From: Desulfobacterales bacterium
Lineage (GTDB): Bacteria; Desulfobacterota; Desulfobacteria; Desulfobacterales; JAFDCJ01
Reading direction: 5' to 3'
DNA: 5,333 bases
NCBI GenBank assembly: GCA_029939875.1
Contig: JAOZSC010000034.1
Coordinates: forward strand, 7,163-12,495
The notes beneath the pieces were generated by a model. It was not told the origin of the DNA, ran no database searches, and saw only the letters and a list, made by a program, of their open reading frames with translations. The position numbers and the translations under genes were made by a program. Of the stretch, positions 1 through 5,333 are shown in pieces. Positions within the stretch are counted from its first letter, which is position 1, and every line of letters starts with the position of its first letter.

Positions 1-780
1 CAGGAAGCCAAATGCCCGAATATCTGGGAATGTTTTTCCCATCATACGGCCACCTTTCTGATCATGGGCTCCCGGTGCACCCGCGACTGCCGGTTCTGTT
101 CGATTCCGAACGGCCCCCTTGAACCGCCGGACCGCCGGGAACCTGCCCGGGTGGCTGGCACCGCCAGAAAAATGGGCCTGAAATACGTGGTGATCACCTC
201 TGTCACCCGGGACGACCTGCCCGATGGCGGCGCCGTTCATTTTGCCCAAACCATCGAAGCCCTTCGCCAACAGATAGCCGGTGTCCGTGTCGAAGTGCTG
301 ATTCCGGATTTTCAGGGCGATGCCCGGGCGTTGAACACTGTACTGGATGCCCGACCCGATGTGTTGAATCACAACATCGAAACTGTTCCGCGACTCTACC
401 CTGAAGTCCGGCCCCAGGCAGATTACCGCCGGTCCCTTGAACTGCTTCAGCGGGCGCGCACCTACGACATCGATCTGGCCACCAAGTCCGGCATCATGCT
501 CGGGCTGGGAGAAAAACCCGCAGAAATCAAAGCCGCATTCCGGGACTTGCTGACCGCGGGTTGCCGCATTCTGACCCTCGGACAGTACCTGCAGCCGTCA
601 AAAGAGCATCTGCCGGTCAAACGTTTCGTCCCGCCGGAAGAATTTGACCAGTGGCGCCGGACAGCGCTTGAGATGGGCTTTGCCGAAGCGGCCAGCGGCC
701 CTTTTGTGCGAAGCTCGTACCATGCCGGGGAACTGTTTGAGGAGATAAAAACATCACACGGTTCGGATTGGCCGGTGTGA
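1..780 (+). CDS. lipA: Lipoyl synthase (radical SAM), 5' end missing
   Basis: The reading frame is open from the first base, so the start lies upstream of the window; the first internal ATG (64) falls inside the conserved core and is not the real start. The 259 visible residues begin QEAKCPNIWEC, which matches the LipA motif CX4CX5C for the auxiliary 4Fe-4S cluster; its first Cys would be just outside the window, the other two are fragment residues 5 and 11. The radical SAM cluster motif CTRDCRFC follows (Cys 26, 30, 33). Near the C-terminus is RSSY (codons at 709-720), whose serine is the known auxiliary-cluster ligand in this family. LipA inserts two sulfur atoms into protein-bound octanoyl chains, giving the lipoyl cofactor of 2-oxoacid dehydrogenases and the glycine cleavage H protein; the enzyme is cytoplasmic. 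The gene ends at TGA 778-780 with no sign of damage. Any lipB partner would lie upstream, out of view. Confidence 0.96.
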   Translation, partial: QEAKCPNIWECFSHHTATFLIMGSRCTRDCRFCSIPNGPLEPPDRREPARVAGTARKMGLKYVVITSVTRDDLPDGGAVHFAQTIEALRQQIAGVRVEVLIPDFQGDARALNTVLDARPDVLNHNIETVPRLYPEVRPQADYRRSLELLQRARTYDIDLATKSGIMLGLGEKPAEIKAAFRDLLTAGCRILTLGQYLQPSKEHLPVKRFVPPEEFDQWRRTALEMGFAEAASGPFVRSSYHAGELFEEIKTSHGSDWPV

Positions 781-811
781 CTGTTTTCAAATGATGAATG
801 ACGCCGCGCAG

Positions 812-827
812 CGATTTGTACAAATCG
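812..827. promoter_or_regulatory. Perfect 16-bp palindrome upstream of the alr promoter
   Basis: CGATTTGTACAAATCG is identical to its own reverse complement. It ends two bases before the alr -35 hexamer and 32 bases after the lipA stop. Its position and twofold symmetry suit a site for a dimeric DNA-binding regulator of alr. An alternative is a weak lipA terminator: as RNA it could form a 6-bp stem (CGATTT/AAATCG) with a GTAC loop followed by four U, but the stem is AT-rich and the U run is short. The sequence does not decide between the two. I do not recognise it as a named operator. Confidence 0.45.
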
Positions 828-829
828 TT

Positions 830-859
830 TTGCCACCGACGGACCAATCAGGGTATAAT
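830..859 (+). promoter_or_regulatory. Probable sigma70-type promoter of alr
   Basis: A -35 element TTGCCA (830-835, consensus TTGACA) is followed after 18 bp by a perfect -10 element TATAAT (854-859). Transcription would begin near 866-868, leaving a leader of roughly 15-18 nt before the alr start. This suggests alr is transcribed on its own rather than only by read-through from lipA. The hexamers are seen directly; activity is inferred. Confidence 0.7.
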
Positions 860-870
860 AAGATATTGCT

Positions 871-874
871 AAGG
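871..874 (+). promoter_or_regulatory. Ribosome binding site that supports the alr TTG start
   Basis: AAGG lies 8 nt before TTG 883. An in-frame TAA at 859-861 rules out a longer protein, and there is no ATG, GTG or other TTG between that stop and 883. Together these fix TTG 883 as the start. Confidence 0.7.
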
Positions 875-882
875 TTCTAATT

Positions 883-2043
883 TTGGATCATCCGATCACC
901 TGGGCACAAATCGACCTCAACGCTTACGCGCATAATATTAAAGAGCTGAGACACATCACGCGTCCGGCGGCGCGCCTGATGGCGGTGGTAAAAGCCAACG
1001 CCTACGGGCATGGCGCCGTCGAACTTTCCCGCCTGGCATTGCAAAACGGCGCCAGTTACCTGGGCGTAGCCCGCATCAATGAAGCCGTCGCCTTGCGAAA
1101 CTCCGGGATCAACGCCCCGATACTGATGCTCGGCTACAGCCCCCCGAAGCTTGCCGAAACCCTCATCGAATACGAACTTACTCAGACCGTTTACCATTAC
1201 CGGACGGCAAAAGCGTTATCTGAACGGGCCCGGCACGTGGGGAAAAAGATAAAAATTCATATCAAGGTGGACAGCGGCATGGGAAGGCTTGGCTTTGTGC
1301 TCCCACCGTCGGGGATTGATATCACGGATGAAGGCTCGGGCGAAAGCTGCCTCGAACAGATTCTGTCCATCACCCGTCTTGCCGGTCTGCAGGTGGAAGG
1401 CATTTTCACCCACTTTGCCACGGCCGACAGTGCCGACAAGTCCTATGCCAACCGACAGCTGGAGCGTTTTGTCGACTTCATGCACCGGCTGGCGGCCGCG
1501 GGGCTGCAGCCGCCGTTAATTCATGCTGCCAACAGCGCAGCGCTGATCGACATGCCTGCCGCCCACCTGGACCTGGTCCGACCTGGCATTGCCACCTATG
1601 GTCTATACCCTTCTGCCGAAATCAACAAAAGCGCTGTTGATCTCAAACCGGTCATGGCGCTCAAGAGCCGAATTATCCATCTGAAAAAAGTGCCGGCCGG
1701 TTTTTATGTCAGCTACGGCATTACCCATCGTACCCCGAAACCCACCACCATTGCCACGGTGCCGGTGGGATATGCCGACGGATTCAACCGCCTGCTGTCC
1801 TCGCAGGGTCACATGCTGGTGCACGGACAGCGCGTGCCCATCATCGGGCGGGTATGTATGGATTTGACCATGCTGGACGTCGGCAAGGTTTCCGGGGTGC
1901 AATTAGAAGATGAGGTGGTGGTGTTCGGGCAACAGGCCGATGAGGCTATCACGGCCGATGAATTGGCCGCGCAGCTCAACACGATCAACTACGAGATCGT
2001 CTCAACAATCACCGCCCGGGTACCCAGGGTCTATATCAAATAG
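883..2043 (+). CDS. alr: Alanine racemase, PLP-dependent
   Basis: The 386-residue protein is of normal length for the family. It interconverts L- and D-alanine in the cytoplasm, supplying D-alanine for peptidoglycan precursors. The N-terminal barrel carries the PLP signature VVKANAYGHG, with Lys37 as the Schiff-base lysine. VDSGMGRLG (residues 129-137) contains Arg135, matching the conserved arginine near the cofactor. HAANSAAL (from His214) and RPGIATYGLY (from Arg233) are further barrel motifs. The C-terminal domain holds VSYG with Tyr278, the second catalytic base, and GRVCMD with Met326. All key residues are present, so the enzyme should be active. It starts at TTG with AAGG at good spacing and ends at TAG. 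It has its own promoter and an adjacent palindrome upstream. Whether it is the biosynthetic (alr) or a catabolic (dadX-type) copy cannot be told from sequence; no D-amino acid dehydrogenase gene is next to it, which favours alr. Confidence 0.96.
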   Translation: MDHPITWAQIDLNAYAHNIKELRHITRPAARLMAVVKANAYGHGAVELSRLALQNGASYLGVARINEAVALRNSGINAPILMLGYSPPKLAETLIEYELTQTVYHYRTAKALSERARHVGKKIKIHIKVDSGMGRLGFVLPPSGIDITDEGSGESCLEQILSITRLAGLQVEGIFTHFATADSADKSYANRQLERFVDFMHRLAAAGLQPPLIHAANSAALIDMPAAHLDLVRPGIATYGLYPSAEINKSAVDLKPVMALKSRIIHLKKVPAGFYVSYGITHRTPKPTTIATVPVGYADGFNRLLSSQGHMLVHGQRVPIIGRVCMDLTMLDVGKVSGVQLEDEVVVFGQQADEAITADELAAQLNTINYEIVSTITARVPRVYIK

Positions 2044-2089
2044 AGCAAGGTGTGAATCAGCCGACACCTGGATAAAACAACGAACCGCA

Positions 2090-2158
2090 GAATGTCGAGG
2101 GAAGGAATCGCTGCGCTCTGCATTTTTTAAATTGATAGAATTCCTTACTTCGACATTC
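2090..2158. repeat. Imperfect inverted repeat, 19-bp arms, in the gap after alr
   Basis: The left arm is 2090-2108 (GAATGTCGAGGGAAGGAAT) and the right arm is 2140-2158. The right arm matches the reverse complement of the left at 17 of 19 positions. The 31-bp centre (2109-2139) contains a T6 run and is AT-rich at its right end. Transcribed, it would form a long hairpin. The element has no transposase and no coding frame with a credible start. It looks like a small non-autonomous or structural intergenic repeat. From memory, unverified, similar sequence occurs scattered in Desulfobacterota genomes. It could also stop or stabilise the alr transcript. Confidence 0.7.
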
Positions 2159-2179
2159 GATATTCCTGGTTCGATATTC
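2149..2179. repeat. Seven-bp tandem repeat (TTCGAYA) overlapping the right arm
   Basis: Read in steps of seven, the sequence is TTCGACA, TTCGATA, TTCCTGG, TTCGATA, TTC. Three copies of TTCGAYATTC therefore begin at 2149, 2156 and 2170, spaced 7 and 14 bp. The third unit has diverged but keeps the TTC phase. The first copy is part of the inverted-repeat right arm, so the two repeats form one composite element. A T-run (2180-2186) follows directly. Confidence 0.75.
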
Positions 2180-2247
2180 TTTTTTTATGTCTGCCTTCGC
2201 GCGGCACCAATTTTGCGCCCAAGCGGCCATATACCGAGAAAACAACC

Positions 2248-3063
2248 GTGACTTATTTTACAACAACCGATGGATGTGTTTTATTCTATACCTCCTACGG
2301 CCTTGAAGCCGCAAAACCGGTGGTTGCTTTTTTAAACGGAACCACCCAGAGCACCCTGTACTGGGGAGGCTGTGTACCCGCTTTTTCAAAACGCTACGGC
2401 CTGCTCTTTTATGATGCCAGAGCGCAGGGGCAAAGCGACATAGGCCCTGCCCCATTGACGCCGGAGCTGCATGCTGCCGACCTAAAAGACCTGCTTGTCC
2501 ATTTAGCGGTTGACAGAGCGCACCTGGTCGGCGTAAGTCATGGCGCCAGGGTGGCAATGGCCTTTGCAACGCGTTATCCGACCATGGTGAATTGCCTGGT
2601 ATTGTGCGGTCTTGGGGCTTCAGTGGAGGGTCGTCCCCGGGCCATCGTGAAGTCCTGGCTGAAAATACTTCAATTGTCCGGCATAGAGGCCATGGCCTGG
2701 GCCGCCCTTCCGGTGGTATTCGGCACATTATTTCTGGACGATCACCGCCGCATACTGGACAACATCGTCAACGCGGTGGTACGACGCAATCACCGCAGAG
2801 CACTGGACATCCAACTCGAAGCGATTCTGGCCTATCCGCCACCGGGACAGTTACCCGCCGATTTCGATCGGCCGACGATGGTGCTATCCGGAACCCAGGA
2901 CCTGCTGGCGGAGCCGGAAAACGCCCGGCAGTTGGCGGATCTTTGCCGGGGACGCCACCATTTGTTGACCGGTGCCGGACACAGCATTCCCGCAGAGGTC
3001 CCTGAATTATTCGCAAAACTCGTGCTTGACTTTTTTAAGGTTCAGAAAGGCAGTAATTTATGA
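2248..3063 (+). CDS. Alpha/beta hydrolase, substrate unknown
   Basis: The 271-residue protein has a complete alpha/beta-hydrolase pattern. The nucleophile elbow GVSHG places the catalytic Ser at 97. SGTQD gives the acid Asp218, and GAGHS gives His245. NGTTQS (30-35) sits where the oxyanion-hole loop is expected, with Asn in place of the common His. YDARAQGQSD (55-64) is the usual strand-4 region motif. Residues about 125-200 form the lid region, rich in Ala, Leu and Trp. There is no signal peptide, so it is likely cytoplasmic. Hits in this superfamily include esterases, haloperoxidase-like proteins and pathway hydrolases, and the sequence does not choose between them. GTG 2248 is the first ordinary start after the in-frame stop at 2128-2130; the ribosome site is weak (GAG at 2236-2238). 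Its stop overlaps the serB start, indicating shared transcription. Confidence 0.88.
   Translation: MTYFTTTDGCVLFYTSYGLEAAKPVVAFLNGTTQSTLYWGGCVPAFSKRYGLLFYDARAQGQSDIGPAPLTPELHAADLKDLLVHLAVDRAHLVGVSHGARVAMAFATRYPTMVNCLVLCGLGASVEGRPRAIVKSWLKILQLSGIEAMAWAALPVVFGTLFLDDHRRILDNIVNAVVRRNHRRALDIQLEAILAYPPPGQLPADFDRPTMVLSGTQDLLAEPENARQLADLCRGRHHLLTGAGHSIPAEVPELFAKLVLDFFKVQKGSNL
3044..3050 (+). promoter_or_regulatory. Ribosome binding site of serB, inside the hydrolase gene
   Basis: AGAAAGG lies 9 nt before ATG 3060, within the last codons of the upstream hydrolase. serB can thus recruit its own ribosomes as well as use those that finish the hydrolase at the ATGA overlap. Confidence 0.65.
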
Positions 3064-4277
3064 GAGAAATCGTTTTAATCAACATTACCGGAAAAGACAA
3101 GCCCGGCCTGACATCCAGCCTGACCAACGTTTTGGCCCAGTATGATGTCACGATTCTGGACATCGGCCAAGCGGTGATTCATGATTACCTGTCGTTGGGC
3201 ATCCTGGTGGAAATACCCTCGACCCATAAATCCGCTTCGATTCTTAAAGATCTCCTCTTTGAAGCTCACAAGCTAAACATCCAGATCCGCTTTTCGGCCA
3301 TCGACGATACAAGCTACGAACAGTGGGCCGCTGAATACGGCCAGCAGCGCCGGATCATCACCCTTCTGGGCCGCCGGCTCACCGCCGTCCAGCTTTCGAA
3401 GGTCGCCGCCGTTTTGGCCGCCAACAAGTTAAACATCGACATCATCACCCGACTGGCCGGGCATATTTCCCTGGAGCACCCGGAGTCGCTGCCCAAAGCC
3501 TGCGTGCAGTTTACCGTTTCCGGCAAGCTGGACAATCCTGCACGTCTGCGGGCCAGCCTGCTGGAAATCTCTGAACATACGGGCATCGATATTTCGTTTC
3601 ATATCGATAGCATTTATCGCCATGCCCGCCGGCTGGTTGTCTTTGATATGGACTCCACCCTGATTCAGGAGGAAATCATTGACGTCCTGGCTCAAGAGGC
3701 TGGTGTCGGAGAGAGGGTGGCTGACATTACCACCCGCGCCATGGGCGGTGAGATTGATTTCAAGGAGAGCTTCATCCAACGGGTGGCTCTGCTCAAGGGC
3801 CTGGATGAAACGGTACTGGCCCGGGTGGCTGACGACCTGGTGCTCACCGAGGGTGTTGAACGCGTCATCAGCACCCTGAAGGGGCTGGGCTATAAAATCG
3901 GCATCATATCCGGCGGATTCGACTATTTCGGGGAGCACTTGCAGAAAAAACTGGGGCTGGACTATGTTTTTGCCAACGTGCTGGAAATTGAAAACGGCCA
4001 TGTGACTGGCCATGTGACCGGCGATATTATTGACGGTCCCAAAAAAGCCGAAATTCTTAAAACCATCGCCACGGTGGAAAGCATCAACCTGCAGCAGACC
4101 GTCGCCGTGGGTGACGGCGCCAACGACCTGCCCATGCTCAGCGTTGCAGGGCTGGGAATCGCCTTTCACGCCAAACGCGTGGTCAAAGAAAATGCCCGGG
4201 AATCCATTTCCAGTGTGGGTCTGGATGGCCTGCTGTATTTGATGGGCATCAGCGAACGCGAGATTCGTCAGCGATAG
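3060..4277 (+). CDS. serB: Phosphoserine phosphatase with two N-terminal ACT domains
   Basis: This 405-residue protein hydrolyses O-phosphoserine to serine, the last step of the phosphorylated serine pathway, in the cytoplasm. The C-terminal HAD domain shows all four motifs: DMDST (Asp196 nucleophile, Asp198 acid/base), Ser284 in SGG, Lys329 in KKAEIL, and GDGANDLPM (Asp352, Asp356, for Mg2+). The N-terminal half has an ACT domain at about residues 3-80, with the ligand-loop pattern TGKDKPGL, then a second, less canonical ACT-like domain at about 97-180, starting RRIITLLGRR. Short SerB proteins lack tandem ACT domains; this layout resembles the longer SerB2-type enzymes, some of which are controlled by amino acid binding. 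Regulation by serine is therefore plausible but inferred. Expression is linked to the upstream hydrolase by the ATGA overlap (3060-3063). The gene is intact. Confidence 0.95.
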   Translation: MREIVLINITGKDKPGLTSSLTNVLAQYDVTILDIGQAVIHDYLSLGILVEIPSTHKSASILKDLLFEAHKLNIQIRFSAIDDTSYEQWAAEYGQQRRIITLLGRRLTAVQLSKVAAVLAANKLNIDIITRLAGHISLEHPESLPKACVQFTVSGKLDNPARLRASLLEISEHTGIDISFHIDSIYRHARRLVVFDMDSTLIQEEIIDVLAQEAGVGERVADITTRAMGGEIDFKESFIQRVALLKGLDETVLARVADDLVLTEGVERVISTLKGLGYKIGIISGGFDYFGEHLQKKLGLDYVFANVLEIENGHVTGHVTGDIIDGPKKAEILKTIATVESINLQQTVAVGDGANDLPMLSVAGLGIAFHAKRVVKENARESISSVGLDGLLYLMGISEREIRQR

Positions 4278-4376
4278 CTGCAGCCGCATGGTACCCCATC
4301 TCGCTTAGGGCCCGGCGGAAAAGATGCCGGCAACAACTCAGACTGTTTGCCAACCCTTGCCTTTACCGCTTCGCGC
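4278..4376. other. Convergent intergenic gap, serB and transporter
   Basis: This 99-bp stretch lies between the stops of two genes facing each other. It has short GC-rich hairpins: CCGGC (4312-4316) pairs with GCCGG (4326-4330), overlapping the hairpin at 4329-4351. There is no strong stem followed by a T-run for the serB direction, and no reading frame of note. Confidence 0.6.
4329..4351 (-). terminator. Possible weak terminator of the minus-strand transporter
   Basis: On the minus strand GGCAAACA pairs with TGTTGCC across an 8-nt loop, with one bulged base. A TCTTTT tract follows about 5 nt further on. The gap and the short T tract make this a weak candidate for intrinsic termination. Confidence 0.25.
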
Positions 4377-5333
4377 TCAACCGTCGGAATGATCCGCCGC
4401 CGGCCTTTCATCCACGGCCCCGATCATGAGCGACTCCTTGAGCATCAGGGAAAACACGATGTTCAATGCCGCCAGGCCGATGAGCACCACCAGAAAGGGC
4501 GTCATCGAACCGGAGGCGGTCCTGAAAAAATCCATGCCGAATATAAAAATAATCCCTGAAATCTGGCCGGCCAGCATCAGCAACCCCTGGGAGGTCGCCT
4601 CTGGCGAGGGGTAACTGATCTCCGCGCCGTACTGGAAAATAACAGGTCCGGCGCTCATGAAAAAAAATCCAATAAAAAAACCGGATACCAGCAGCAGCCA
4701 GTATGAGGTGGCGAACGTTAATCCGACAAGACCCGGTGCACTGGCAGCAATACAGATGATAATAATCAATCTGCGTTTGCGCAGCTTATCGGAAAGCGGC
4801 GGGATCACAAAGCAGCCGACAATGCCGCCGATCATCAAAACCGCCCCCAGGGTTCCGGCCTGGATAATGCTGAACCCCCTGGGGGCAATCATCTGCTCGA
4901 TCCAGGTGGTGATGGCATTGAAAATACCCAGCCCGATAAAAAATATACTGATCAGCAACAGCATGTCCTTGAGTTTGAATATGCGCTTCAAACCGTCTAA
5001 AACCAGGGTTCGCTCGGTGTCGATTTGAGCCGGCGGCGTGGGGGGAGCCGACTTGACAAAAACAAAAAACAAGACCGCCCCAGCCACGGCCAGCGCTCCA
5101 TAGACCTTGAGCATCCCCGGGACCCCGAACTGGATCTTGAGAAACGGGGTAGCGGCCATGCCGACTAAAATGCCCACAAATTGTGCCATGACCGCCAGGC
5201 CCGTGGCAGTGGCCCGTTCCTCCAGTGGAAACCATTTGGCACACAGGGCGGTCACGGAATTGAGAATAAACGGCTGGCCGACGGCCAGCCCGATGGTTGA
5301 TATCATCACCAGCGTATAGGTGTCCGCCCACAG
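4377..5333 (-). CDS. Major facilitator transporter, N-terminal part missing
   Basis: The frame is open to the right edge of the window, so the start lies outside; the internal GTG at 5309 sits within a membrane segment and is not the start. The 318 visible residues hold about nine hydrophobic segments, consistent with TM4 to TM12 of a 12-TM transporter of the inner membrane. The charged central loop lies at about fragment residues 94-123 and separates the two halves. SDKLRKRR (from fragment residue 181) fits the cytoplasmic loop between TM8 and TM9, the C-half version of the MFS motif DRxGRR. GQPFILNS, then WFP and ER (fragment residues 19-40), resembles bacterial and archaeal relatives of the FLVCR group, but the substrate cannot be inferred safely. 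It ends at TGA (4379-4377) with a polar tail. It converges on serB and is not part of that operon. Confidence 0.88.
   Translation of the reverse strand: MWADTYTLVMISTIGLAVGQPFILNSVTALCAKWFPLEERATATGLAVMAQFVGILVGMAATPFLKIQFGVPGMLKVYGALAVAGAVLFFVFVKSAPPTPPAQIDTERTLVLDGLKRIFKLKDMLLLISIFFIGLGIFNAITTWIEQMIAPRGFSIIQAGTLGAVLMIGGIVGCFVIPPLSDKLRKRRLIIIICIAASAPGLVGLTFATSYWLLLVSGFFIGFFFMSAGPVIFQYGAEISYPSPEATSQGLLMLAGQISGIIFIFGMDFFRTASGSMTPFLVVLIGLAALNIVFSLMLKESLMIGAVDERPAADHSDG

Noticed and set aside
2048..2069. 6-bp hairpin (AGGTGT/ACACCT) just after the alr stop, considered as a terminator
   Set aside because: The stem is short, the loop is 10 nt, and no T-run follows.
2057..2245. Small frames on both strands across the alr-hydrolase gap, considered as small genes
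   Set aside because: They run through the repeat element, have no convincing ribosome site and no recognisable protein features.
2131..2247. Possible N-terminal extension of the hydrolase, as its frame is open back to 2131
   Set aside because: There is no ATG, GTG or TTG before 2248 in that frame, the stretch translates repeat DNA, and the domain begins normally right after GTG 2248.
3996..4019. 12-bp tandem repeat in serB encoding GHVT twice
   Set aside because: The segment from LEI to the conserved Lys has the same length as I recall for E. coli SerB, so it is not an expansion but chance similarity of adjacent codons.
3429..4289. Long minus-strand open frame (286 codons) opposite serB
   Set aside because: It is antisense to the conserved HAD domain and shows no recognisable domain; long antisense frames are common opposite GC-rich coding sequence.
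4657..5028. Plus-strand frame of 123 codons opposite the transporter
   Set aside because: It is a shadow of the membrane-protein gene on the other strand, with no ribosome site or known motif.

Overview
The window looks like ordinary bacterial chromosome, moderately GC-rich, with housekeeping genes and one repeat-bearing gap. The gene content does not fix the organism. The repeat at about 2090-2179 resembles, from memory only, a dispersed intergenic repeat of Desulfobacterota (sulfate-reducing deltaproteobacteria) genomes. A phosphoserine phosphatase with two ACT domains fits that but does not prove it. I treat the assignment as tentative.

Layout: (1) 1-780, plus strand, a lipoyl synthase gene (lipA) missing its 5' end. 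(2) 781-882, a short regulatory gap with a perfect 16-bp palindrome and a good sigma70-type promoter for the next gene. (3) 883-2043, alanine racemase (alr), starting at TTG behind a well-placed AAGG. (4) 2044-2247, a 204-bp gap holding a 19-bp imperfect inverted repeat that runs into a 7-bp tandem repeat. (5) 2248-3063, an alpha/beta hydrolase of unknown substrate, starting at GTG. (6) 3060-4277, phosphoserine phosphatase (serB), overlapping the hydrolase by ATGA. (7) 4278-4376, a convergent gap with small hairpins but no canonical terminator. (8) 4377-5333, minus strand, a major facilitator transporter whose N-terminal part lies beyond the window.

The genes serve separate tasks: lipoate cofactor synthesis, D-alanine for peptidoglycan, the last step of serine synthesis, and membrane transport. 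Only the hydrolase and serB are clearly linked, through their overlap. alr appears to have its own promoter. I found no RNA gene, CRISPR array, transposase, phage gene or defence system, and no convincing new biological system. The points most worth a second look are the repeat element at 2090-2179 and the palindrome directly upstream of the alr promoter.
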